From a virus, in IMG/VR virus record IMGVR_UViG_3300025543_000131, positions 1 through 30,848 of that record: a stretch of 30,848 nt of DNA, one strand, 5' to 3'. Made by a program: the position numbers and the translations under genes. Of the stretch, positions 15,578-22,362 are shown one piece after another. A model generated the notes under the pieces. That model worked only from the letters and a program-made list of their open reading frames with translations. It searched no databases and was not told the origin of the DNA. Position 1 is the stretch's first letter, and every line of letters begins with the position of its first letter.

Positions 15578-16633
15578 ATGGCAGTATATACAACAATCAA
15601 CGATCCTTCAGTATATTTTCATACACAGTTATATACAGGAACAGGTAGCGCACGTTCTGTTACAAATGACGGTAATGCTAATCTACAACCAGATTGGTTA
15701 TGGATTAAAAGAAGAAGTGGATCAAATGCTTCTATGATAGTTAATTCATCTTTAGGACTAAGTGGCAACGTAGCAGTTGCAAGTAATTTAAACCTTGCAG
15801 CATATGCAACTCCTGTAAGTGCTTTAAATAGTGATGGTTTTTCGGTTAATGCTGGCGATGCTTCAGTTAACGCAAATGGAAGTACTTATGTAGCATGGCA
15901 GTGGAAAGACAATGGTGGAACAACGGTTACAAATAATGATGGATCACACGCTTCAAGCGTGCAAGTTAATACTACAGCAGGGTTTTCTATAGTAACATAT
16001 ACAGGAACTGGCTCAAGTGTAACTCTTGGACATGGTTTAGGCGCAGCTCCAGAGATAATATTTAATAAAGGATTAAGTGATAATCATGCATGGATTGTAG
16101 GAGCTACTGCTGATAGTTCAAACTTATCAAAAGTAATGATACTAAATTTTACAGATGCAAGTACATCTGACGCAAATAGTTTTAGTAATACTGCTCCAAC
16201 ATCTTCTGTTTATACAATTGGTACTGCGGGAGGAGTAAATCAAAACGGACAAAATTACATATCGTACTTATTTAGATCCATACAAGGATATAGTAAAATT
16301 GGAACATACACTGGTAATGGTAGCGCAGATGGAACGTTTGTTTATACAGGATTCAAGCCAGCTTATATTCTAATTAAATGTACAAATGCAGCTAAAAACT
16401 GGTACATATTTGATAATAAAAGACCTACATATAATGTAGATAACATACTAATTACAGCTAACACAGATGCTGCAGAAGTTGTTGGTAGTGAAAAAATAGA
16501 CTTTTTGTCAAATGGTTTTAAGTTAAGACAAGATTTTAGTCATACTAATGCATCAGGTAGCACGTACCTCTACATGGCTTTCGCTTCAAATCCTTTTGTA
16601 ACCTCGGACGGCGTTCCCACAACAGCGAGATAG
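15578..16633 (+). CDS. Tail fibre gene C3: DUF7483-type with three internal repeats
   Basis: 351 residues; GGAGG overlaps the preceding stop. The triple internal repeat is clearest here. Module 1, about 19-112: YTGTG, LQPDWLWIKRRSGS, LNSDGFSV, NANGSTYVAWQW. Module 2, about 141-232: YTGTG, LGHGLGAAPEIIFNKG, HAWIVG, NQNGQNYISYLF. Module 3, about 244-345: YTGNG, YTGFKPAYILIKCTN, NWYIFDNKR, FLSNGFKL, NASGSTYLYMAF. Module 3 matches the DUF7483 pattern as I remember it. Likely a distal fibre or tip domain array; no enzyme motif. Confidence 0.78.
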   Translation: MAVYTTINDPSVYFHTQLYTGTGSARSVTNDGNANLQPDWLWIKRRSGSNASMIVNSSLGLSGNVAVASNLNLAAYATPVSALNSDGFSVNAGDASVNANGSTYVAWQWKDNGGTTVTNNDGSHASSVQVNTTAGFSIVTYTGTGSSVTLGHGLGAAPEIIFNKGLSDNHAWIVGATADSSNLSKVMILNFTDASTSDANSFSNTAPTSSVYTIGTAGGVNQNGQNYISYLFRSIQGYSKIGTYTGNGSADGTFVYTGFKPAYILIKCTNAAKNWYIFDNKRPTYNVDNILITANTDAAEVVGSEKIDFLSNGFKLRQDFSHTNASGSTYLYMAFASNPFVTSDGVPTTAR

Positions 16634-16636
16634 CGC

Positions 16637-17485
16637 ATGACGTTAGGGATCCTAGCATTTGCAGAAGGTCCAATATCGTCCCTTGGTAAACAAGATGCGG
16701 TAGCGGTTGTTACAGGTCTTGCCTTAAATTCTACTTTAGGTACAGCCGTAGCTCAAGCTGGAGCACAACCAAACATAACAGGACAATCTTTAACATCGGC
16801 TGTTGGTACAGTTGTTCTTAATACAGCGTCTGTGGCAGCACCGTCTGGTGTTTCTATAAACTCTGCTCTCGGCTCACCGACCATTAATGTTATTGCTAAC
16901 CCAACCGTATCGGTTACAGGGTTTGGCTTAAATCAAATACTAGGAACCTATGCGGTAAGTGCAGGAGGGCAAGTTGCTATTGATGCGTCTGCTGAACCAG
17001 ACATGGATATGTTCCTTGGAAACTCAACTGTTTCAGGAACAGCTTCTCTATCCGTTACAGGTCAATCAGTATCCACGGGTCTCGGCACAGTTAGCATAGA
17101 TGCTCAGACTCCAGTAGCTGTTACTGGTCAGGCAATGAATGTTGCTCAAGGCACCTCAACAGTCATTGCTACAGGAAAAATAGAAGTTACAGGACAAGTT
17201 GTTAATTCTGCTGTCGGCACAGCAACAGTTAATGCGTCTGCTACAGCTATTCCAAATGGTAATATTATATCTACCGCTCTTGGAAATGTTACCGTTGACT
17301 CCAATACGATTGTTTCCGTTACAGGACTTTCTATGGATATGGTTATCGGAGATGCTGCTGTTTATGCATGGGTAACAGTAGACGATGCAGCCAATACACC
17401 GTTTGCTAACGTTGATGATAGTGCTACAAATACTTGGACAAATGTCGATGATAGTGCTACTAATACATGGCAAGATGCAGCTTAG
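16637..17485 (+). CDS. 22-residue-repeat β-solenoid-like tail protein
   Basis: 282 residues. About ten imperfect repeats of roughly 22 residues run from residue 25 to 245, with the consensus V-T-G-x-x-h-N/S-x-x-h-G-T-x-x-V, where h is hydrophobic. Clear units are VTGLALNSTLGTAV, ITGQSLTSAVGTVV, VTGQSVSTGLGTVS, VTGQVVNSAVGTAT and VTGLSMDMVIGDAA. Regular short β repeats suggest an elongated β-solenoid or fibrous stalk. The C-terminus has three units of the type N-V-D-D-S-A-T-N-T-W, a motif I recall from other marine phage structural proteins. It follows the cassette array directly and precedes other fibre-type proteins. Role as a shaft or spacer is inference. Confidence 0.7.
   Translation: MTLGILAFAEGPISSLGKQDAVAVVTGLALNSTLGTAVAQAGAQPNITGQSLTSAVGTVVLNTASVAAPSGVSINSALGSPTINVIANPTVSVTGFGLNQILGTYAVSAGGQVAIDASAEPDMDMFLGNSTVSGTASLSVTGQSVSTGLGTVSIDAQTPVAVTGQAMNVAQGTSTVIATGKIEVTGQVVNSAVGTATVNASATAIPNGNIISTALGNVTVDSNTIVSVTGLSMDMVIGDAAVYAWVTVDDAANTPFANVDDSATNTWTNVDDSATNTWQDAA
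17408..17473 (+). repeat. 33-base tandem repeat (two units)
   Basis: Units 17408-17440 and 17441-17473 differ at only a few, mostly third-codon, positions. Each encodes NVDDSATNTW plus one residue at the C-terminus of the solenoid-like protein. A third, more diverged unit precedes them. Confidence 0.85.
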
Positions 17486-17492
17486 GTAAATT

Positions 17493-18200
17493 ATGTCAAC
17501 ATATTCAAGCAGACTACAAATAGAGTTAATAGGGGTTGGAGATCAGGCAAATGCTTGGGGCACAACAACCAATAACAATTTTTCTCAGTCTCTTGAACAA
17601 GCCATTGCAGGTGTTTATACAAAAAATATATCATCTGGCACTACCACAGTCTTAACAGATACAAATGGCCCTGCTACTCAAGCAGATAACGAAAATAGAC
17701 AAGCTGCTATCATCTTTACAAATGCGGGAGCTAATCACACAGTACAGTTTACTTCAAAAGAAAAATTGTACTTCTTACGAAATGCTTCTTCGACTTATAC
17801 AGTTACAGCTAGAATAGGCGCTTCGGGTAATACATATGTTATTAACCCTACAACAAGTGTCTTTTTGGCCACTGATGGTACTAATTGGTTTGAACTCCAG
17901 ACATCAGGTGGCACATGGATTACAAAGAACGCCGCTTACACAGCTTTTAGTGGTGATAGAATATTTGTCGATACATCATCACAGGCCGTTACTATTACGT
18001 TGCCTGCCGCTCCTGCGACAGGAGACGAGATACGGTTTGTTGATGTAGCTAGTACGTTTGATACAAACAATTTAACAGTCGGAAGAAACAGTTTAAAAAT
18101 AAATAACCAAACATCAGATTTAACAGTAGCAACCGAAGACGCAGCTTTTGGGTTAGTGTACTCAGGTGTGTCTTATGGTTGGAAGATAATGGAGAAGTAA
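17493..18200 (+). CDS. Tail fibre-associated protein (STYSS...GTTTN type)
   Basis: 235 residues. The N-terminus STYSSRLQIELIGVGDQANA followed by WGTTTNNNFSQSLEQAIAGV is a pattern I recall at the start of many phage tail-fibre proteins. The middle is β-rich with LYFLRNASSTYTVTARIG. The C-terminal part from about residue 150 (GDRIFVDTSSQAVTITLPAA, DEIRFVDVASTFDTNNLTVG, GLVYSGVSYGWKIME) looks like a compact β-helix or trimeric end domain shared by phage fibres. Likely a separate tail appendage or a cap on the preceding stalk; the exact place is unknown. Confidence 0.72.
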   Translation: MSTYSSRLQIELIGVGDQANAWGTTTNNNFSQSLEQAIAGVYTKNISSGTTTVLTDTNGPATQADNENRQAAIIFTNAGANHTVQFTSKEKLYFLRNASSTYTVTARIGASGNTYVINPTTSVFLATDGTNWFELQTSGGTWITKNAAYTAFSGDRIFVDTSSQAVTITLPAAPATGDEIRFVDVASTFDTNNLTVGRNSLKINNQTSDLTVATEDAAFGLVYSGVSYGWKIMEK

Positions 18201-18201
18201 A

Positions 18202-18471
18202 ATGCCAACTTATGAATCTATCAAATATAAATTCTCAGGTACAGCAGTTACTGGTGTATTACAAGTAGCAAACAATTTAAGTGATGTCGCCGCCGCAGCA
18301 ACTTCAAGAACTAATTTAGATCTTGATATTGGAGGAACTCCAGCAGCAGGCGCTGATGTACAAGCTTTTGTTTCTACAACAGCAGGGACAAATGTTAATG
18401 GAAACAGAACTGTAAGTACAAATGCACCAAGTGGTGGATCCGATGGAGATATTTGGTACAAATATACATAA
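18202..18471 (+). CDS. Short tail fibre protein
   Basis: 89 residues, one base after the previous stop. Contains VANNLSDVAAAATSRTNLDL, a variant of the LSDV-x-x-A-x-x-A-R-T-N-L-G-L signature of phage tail fibres, and ends in SDGDIWYKYT, another fibre-type ending. The opening MPTYESIKYKFSGTAVTG is similar in style to its neighbours. It is too short for a complete adhesin and probably acts as a linker or adaptor in the appendage formed with the genes on either side (inference). Confidence 0.7.
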   Translation: MPTYESIKYKFSGTAVTGVLQVANNLSDVAAAATSRTNLDLDIGGTPAAGADVQAFVSTTAGTNVNGNRTVSTNAPSGGSDGDIWYKYT

Positions 18472-18477
18472 TGCCTT

Positions 18478-19395
18478 ATGCCAATTTATGTTAAAGACGG
18501 TGGTACTTTTCGTGAGATAAGCTCTAGTGCTGGCTCACAAGTCTACGTGAGAGACGGTACATCCTTTACTAACAAAACAATTACCAATGCCTACGTCAAA
18601 GATGGCGGTGCATGGCGAACGGTCTTTACTTTATTTGATACACCAGGAAGTTTTACAATAGCAGGATCAGGTACAACAAATTTTAATGTTCCAGCCAATG
18701 CTAATGCTATTCACATACAACAAGCAGTTGGTGGTGGGGCTGGTGGAGTTGTAGGAGCTGAGTATGATAAAGCTGGTGGAGAATCAGGTGGAACAGGTGG
18801 TGGATCAGGAGCTTATATATCAGATAAAGTATATACGGTAATAGGTGGTGAACAATTAACTGCTATAGTAGGGGCTGCAGGCCCACAATCTGCAGGAAAT
18901 CCTTACAACACTACTGCTGGTAGTGGAGGATTAACAAGTTTAACAGGTGCAAGTACTGGAGCAATATTTTCTTTAGGTGGAGGAGTTGGTGGATCATCTT
19001 CAGGAGGTGGTGTACAAGGTCCTCTTCGTTCTAATAATCCAAGTTCTGGAGGAACAGCTACTTTAGGATCTTCTTTATCTTCAGGAACTACTGTTGATGG
19101 CATTAATATTACAAGTTTTAATACAGGAGAAGTTGGAAGTTTTAATCAAGGTGGTGATGGCGTTGCAGGTGTAACGGGAGCAAATTGTGGGGGCGATAAC
19201 TGTCAACAAACTGGTGGCGCTGGAGCGGCTTCTTACGCTGGCAATGTATCTGGTGGTTCTGGTGGACCTGCAGGAACAGCAGCAGGAGTAGGGTCTCAAG
19301 GTTCTGGTGGTGGAGGTGGAGGTGGACAACCTCAATCTTCTGGTGCTGACGGCGGTGCTGGTGAAATTAAATATAGATTTATAAGGATCGCATAA
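18478..19395 (+). CDS. Glycine-rich tail adhesin
   Basis: 305 residues. Start ATG 18478; an out-of-frame ATG at 18471 is not used. Residues 3-50 hold three short repeats of the type YVKDGG-x-W/F-R (4-9, 23-28 as YVRDGT, 39-44), a pattern I know from phage fibre N-termini. A β-strand pair follows (GSFTIAGSGTTNFNVPANAN), then from about residue 83 to 296 a Gly/Ser/Ala-rich region with many GGG and GGSGG runs. This resembles phage receptor-recognition adhesins whose glycine-rich motifs pack as a polyglycine-II sandwich (as in Salmonella phage S16 gp38), with loops giving specificity. The end GEIKYRFIRIA is a closing strand. Likely a tip protein binding an outer-membrane receptor. Confidence 0.75.
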   Translation: MPIYVKDGGTFREISSSAGSQVYVRDGTSFTNKTITNAYVKDGGAWRTVFTLFDTPGSFTIAGSGTTNFNVPANANAIHIQQAVGGGAGGVVGAEYDKAGGESGGTGGGSGAYISDKVYTVIGGEQLTAIVGAAGPQSAGNPYNTTAGSGGLTSLTGASTGAIFSLGGGVGGSSSGGGVQGPLRSNNPSSGGTATLGSSLSSGTTVDGINITSFNTGEVGSFNQGGDGVAGVTGANCGGDNCQQTGGAGAASYAGNVSGGSGGPAGTAAGVGSQGSGGGGGGGQPQSSGADGGAGEIKYRFIRIA

Positions 19396-21230
19396 TGCCT
19401 CTTACTAAAATAGCTTTTGCCCCAGGGATAGACAAACAAGATACAGAGTACGGTGCAGCAGGACGTTGGACTGATTCTGATTTTGTACGTTTTCGATACG
19501 GTCTACCAGAAAAGATTGGTGGATGGTTAAAATTAATTCCAACAACCTTGGTCGGTGTTGCACGAGACATGCACGCATGGACAGATCTTAACGGTGTACG
19601 GTACACGGCCATCGGAACAGATAGAAAATTATATATTTATACAGAGGGTGTAGCCTATGACATTACACCTGTTAGAGCTACAGGATCAATTACAGGATTT
19701 AGTACAACTAATAATTCGCCAACAGTTACCGTTACTGATCCAAGTCACGGTGCAAGTATAGGAGATTTTGTTACCATATCATCTACGTCAGGACCTGTTA
19801 ACGGTATTCCTGCAGCGACAATGAATGCCGAATATCAAATTCTTACTATACCAACAAGCAATACGTATACAATTACAGCCGCAGCTAATGCAACAAGTAC
19901 AGGAGCATCTGCAGCGACAGCAACAGCAACCTATCAAATATCTGTAGGCACAGCCGTATCACAATATGGTTATGGTTGGGGTACTTATCAGTGGGGTAAA
20001 GAAGCATGGGGCACGGCTCGTTCTACGTCTAACGTTACTATCGAAGGACGTAACTGGTCTTTTGACACTTTTGGTGAAGACTTATTAGCTACTGTAAGTA
20101 ATGGTGGAACATTTAGATGGGATACATCGGTTGGTGTAGGAACGCCTGCCGCAGTAGTATCAAGTGCACCTACTATCTCACGATTTAATTTAGTATCAAT
20201 GCCTGATAGACATGTGTTTTTATTTGGAACAGAAACAGTTATTGGAACATCAACATCTAAAGATGATTTATTCTTACGTTTTTCTTCGCAAGAAGACTAT
20301 AACACATGGGTTCCAACAGCAACAAACACAGCAGGTTCTTTTAGAATACAAGACGGATCAAAAATTATAACGGCTGTACGATCACGTAACGCTGTATTAG
20401 TTTGGACAGATACAAGTTTAAATGCATTACAATTTGTTGGTGCACCTTTTACATTTAACTTAACACAAATAGGAGCAAACTGTGGAGCTGTATCTTTACA
20501 CTCAGCAGTAGATGTAAACGGCACAGCCTTTTGGATGTCACAGAATTCTTTTTATAAGTTTGATGGTGCTATTTCTAAAATGCCTTGTAGTGTGCAAGAT
20601 TATGTTTTTGAAGACTTTAGTATTACAAACCAACCAGAAACTTTTGCTGCTGTTAACTCAGAGTTTAATGAAGTAACGTGGTTCTATACCTCTAATGATG
20701 CCACACAAATTGACAGATATGTTACCTATAACTATTTAGAAGACTGTTGGTCAACAGGATCCTTGGCTAGAACAACATGGCAAGATTATGGCGTGTATCA
20801 AAAACCATATGCTACAGAATATTCAACAACAGGAGTTGCTAATAATAATGTTATTAACGGTTTAACAGCAGGAGCAACAACATTATTTCAACACGAAACA
20901 GGTGATGATAATGTAACACTACCTATTACAGCATTTATTGAGTCAGGTGATTTTGATATTGCTGATGGTCAACCTTTCTTACATATAGGAAGAGGTATAC
21001 CAAACTTTAAAGATCTTACAGGATCTGTTGATGTAACATTAAAATTTAAAACATATCCGAATGCAACAAACAGTCAAACCGTTGTAAGAACTGTAGTTCC
21101 TACAACAGAAAAATTTGATTTACGAGGTAGAGGAAGACAAGCAAATGTTCGTATTGACAGTGACGCTGTTGGTGATAAATGGAGATATGGTACACTTCGA
21201 TTAGATGTACAACCAGATGGAGGCAGATAA
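19395..21230 (+). CDS. P22 gp10-like tail hub / packaged DNA stabilisation protein
   Basis: 611 residues with AAGGA before TAATG. The N-terminus FAPGIDKQDTEYGAAGRWTD followed by FVRFRYGLPEKIGGW is the signature of the phage stabilisation (P22 gp10-like) family. Other landmarks are MHAWTDLNGVRYTAIGTDRK, RHVFLFGTE, LRFSSQEDYNTWVPTATNTA, WTDTSLNALQFVG, GTAFWMSQNSFYKFDG and NEVTWFYTS. In P22, gp10 forms the tail hub below gp4 and holds DNA in the head. The protein is longer than P22 gp10, partly because of a β insert at about 96-190 that resembles an FCCH-like domain. It sits downstream of the 13.8 kb fibre block rather than next to the gp4-like gene. Confidence 0.85.
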   Translation: MPLTKIAFAPGIDKQDTEYGAAGRWTDSDFVRFRYGLPEKIGGWLKLIPTTLVGVARDMHAWTDLNGVRYTAIGTDRKLYIYTEGVAYDITPVRATGSITGFSTTNNSPTVTVTDPSHGASIGDFVTISSTSGPVNGIPAATMNAEYQILTIPTSNTYTITAAANATSTGASAATATATYQISVGTAVSQYGYGWGTYQWGKEAWGTARSTSNVTIEGRNWSFDTFGEDLLATVSNGGTFRWDTSVGVGTPAAVVSSAPTISRFNLVSMPDRHVFLFGTETVIGTSTSKDDLFLRFSSQEDYNTWVPTATNTAGSFRIQDGSKIITAVRSRNAVLVWTDTSLNALQFVGAPFTFNLTQIGANCGAVSLHSAVDVNGTAFWMSQNSFYKFDGAISKMPCSVQDYVFEDFSITNQPETFAAVNSEFNEVTWFYTSNDATQIDRYVTYNYLEDCWSTGSLARTTWQDYGVYQKPYATEYSTTGVANNNVINGLTAGATTLFQHETGDDNVTLPITAFIESGDFDIADGQPFLHIGRGIPNFKDLTGSVDVTLKFKTYPNATNSQTVVRTVVPTTEKFDLRGRGRQANVRIDSDAVGDKWRYGTLRLDVQPDGGR

Positions 21231-21397
21231 TGGCTAAGATTACGACAACAAGATTTCCTCAAGCAACACCTGAGTATCAACCTACTATAATTGATATATT
21301 AACAAGGTTGTTAGAGCAGATAGTGCAACAATTAAACTTTGGTTATCAGCAGGATATAAAAGACGAATCAACAGCAAGGACGTGGTTCCTTGGCTGA
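21230..21397 (+). CDS. Small conserved phage protein (55 aa)
   Basis: 55 residues. The true start is ATG 21230, in the TAATG with the gp10-like stop and with GGAGG upstream; a longer in-frame ATG at 21179 would lie deep in the gp10-like gene. The protein reads AKITTTRFPQATPEYQPTII, followed by a helix LTRLLEQIVQQLNFGYQQDI and TARTWFLG. I recall close relatives next to tail hub genes of marine phages. Unknown function; the helix could oligomerise. It overlaps the next gene by eight bases. Confidence 0.7.
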   Translation: MAKITTTRFPQATPEYQPTIIDILTRLLEQIVQQLNFGYQQDIKDESTARTWFLG

Positions 21398-21722
21398 TTT
21401 ATTTATAAGTAGATCAGGTAGTGCAACAGGAACTATTTACACTGTTCCAACAGCAAATCAAAACTCGCAACCTCCTGTACCACCAACAACTGCTTTAGTT
21501 AAAAGTATTCGTTTATCTAATCAGTCAGGCGGAGCTGTTGTAACAACAGTAGCTGTATTAGATAGTAGTAACAGTAATTTAGAAATAGAGTTGTTCAAAG
21601 AAAGTTTAGCTGACGGTGCAGAAAGCGAAGTGTTAACACAACCTATTGTATTAGAACAAGCTGATGCAATAAAACTAACAGGTGCAGTAAAAATATTAGT
21701 AAGCTTAATGGAGATAAATTAA
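21390..21722 (+). CDS. Small conserved phage structural protein (110 aa)
   Basis: 110 residues. Start is TTG 21390, inside the end of the preceding gene, giving ADLFISRSGSATGTIYTV. The β-rich sequence SIRLSNQSGGAVVTTVAVLD and VLEQADAIKLTGAVKILVSL looks like a small β-sandwich of the kind found as short tail or decoration proteins in marine phages. No catalytic motif. Function unknown; a virion role is inferred from operon position. Confidence 0.68.
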   Translation: MADLFISRSGSATGTIYTVPTANQNSQPPVPPTTALVKSIRLSNQSGGAVVTTVAVLDSSNSNLEIELFKESLADGAESEVLTQPIVLEQADAIKLTGAVKILVSLMEIN

Positions 21723-21979
21723 TGGCATTTAAGAAAGTACAAGACTCAAAAGAAATAGGTAAGCAAGTAATAGAAGGACAAGAAATTCCTATTATACAAC
21801 CAGAAGTTCACGTTGAGGTAAAAAATAAAAGTACAGGGGCTGATTACGAATCAGAGGATGAAGCTAAACTAGATATTGCTAATCCAAACACAGCTACTAC
21901 ATCTGATGATGTAGAAACTAATGTTCAAATTAAAGTGACGAAGTTACCTGATGTATTTGGAAAAACTAAAAATCCCTAA
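21722..21979 (+). CDS. Small acidic conserved phage protein (85 aa)
   Basis: 85 residues, GGAG upstream, start in TAATG. Acidic and lysine-rich with VHVEVKNKSTGADYESEDEA and VETNVQIKVTKLPDVFGKTK. The V-K-N-K-x-T-G-x-x-Y-x-S-E-x-E-A pattern and the closing K-L-P-D-x-F-G are familiar from marine phage genes between the tail hub and internal virion proteins. Function unknown. It is the last plus-strand gene before the minus-strand island; its stop overlaps a convergent stop by three to four bases. Confidence 0.68.
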   Translation: MAFKKVQDSKEIGKQVIEGQEIPIIQPEVHVEVKNKSTGADYESEDEAKLDIANPNTATTSDDVETNVQIKVTKLPDVFGKTKNP

Positions 21980-22056
21980 GCTCCGCAATTTTCACAGAAA
22001 TCATCACAAATACATTTATCTAAATCACAACCACAAGCTGGGCAATTATTGTCCAT
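21976..22056 (-). CDS. Cysteine-rich 26-residue microprotein
   Basis: A minus-strand frame of 26 residues whose ATG (22054-22056) overlaps the stop of the upstream minus-strand gene (ATGGACAATAA). It has seven cysteines at positions 5, 8, 10, 15, 17, 21 and 24: the order is CPACGC, CIC, then FCENCG at the end. Paired C-x2-C knuckles suggest binding of a zinc ion or an iron-sulphur centre. With a stop directly after the last knuckle, nothing else is encoded. Short ORFs arise by chance, but seven cysteines in a knuckle pattern and the coupled start argue against that. Function is unknown; transcription or redox control would be guesses. Confidence 0.55.
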   Translation of the reverse strand: MDNNCPACGCDLDKCICDDFCENCGA

Positions 22057-22267
22057 TTGCTGCCGCCTTATGTTTTGCCATGTTTTCTTGTACAAAAATT
22101 CGTTCATCTTCTGTTAAAGGTCTACCCATACTAGGAGGTTTAGATTGACATGAACACCCATCAACGTGTTTCTTGTGATCTCTTTCTACTGCTAATAAAC
22201 GTTCATGATAGCGACTCACCTTATCTGCGAGGACAGCTATAGCTTTCAATACTTCTTGATTATCCAT
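22046..22267 (-). CDS. Small hypothetical with helical N-terminus and CSC motif
   Basis: 73 residues on the minus strand, preceded by a good AGGAG five bases before ATG. Residues 1-33 form a charged amphipathic helix (VLKAIAVLADKVSRYHERLL); C-S-C lies at 38-40; then PPSMGRPLTEDERIFVQENM and a short basic end. No family is recognised. The strong ribosome site, the sensible composition and the coupled downstream cysteine-rich frame support a real gene. It may form a dimer through its helix; the CSC pair could bind metal or form a disulphide. Confidence 0.6.
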   Translation of the reverse strand: MDNQEVLKAIAVLADKVSRYHERLLAVERDHKKHVDGCSCQSKPPSMGRPLTEDERIFVQENMAKHKAAANGQ

Positions 22268-22302
22268 AATATCTCCTGATTTGTAATTTTGGGGTGAGAT
22301 CT

Positions 22303-22331
22303 AATTTAAACACGTCTATCATAATTATCAA
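22303..22331 (-). promoter_or_regulatory. Possible sigma-70 promoter for the minus-strand pair
   Basis: On the minus strand TTGATA (22326-22331) and TAAATT (22303-22308) are separated by 17 bases, upstream of the 73-residue gene. The -35 box matches five of six consensus bases, the -10 box four of six. The region is AT-rich, so chance matches are common. It would allow the pair to be made independently of the late plus-strand transcript. Confidence 0.35.
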
Positions 22332-22362
22332 GTAATCTTTTTATAATTGTTTTCTTGACAAC

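Larger units (their letters stand above)
13421..16633 (+). repeat. Fibre cassette copy 3 (genes A3-B3-C3)
   Basis: Third tandem copy of the A-B-C unit, with the same gene order, strand and split points. A3 has the shortest linker and its Ig-like domain is the most diverged. Confidence 0.85.

Noticed and set aside
6522-16633. Diversity-generating retroelement acting on the fibre genes
   Set aside because: No reverse transcriptase and no template/variable repeat pair with adenine-biased changes is visible; the C-terminal ends of the copies are conserved rather than hypervariable.
21951-22148. Plus-strand frame of 65 residues
   Set aside because: Antisense to the two minus-strand genes with better ribosome site and sensible composition; starts within the preceding gene without a site.
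22268-22362. Rho-independent terminator in the largest gap
   Set aside because: AT-rich with T runs but no stable GC stem next to a T tract on either strand.
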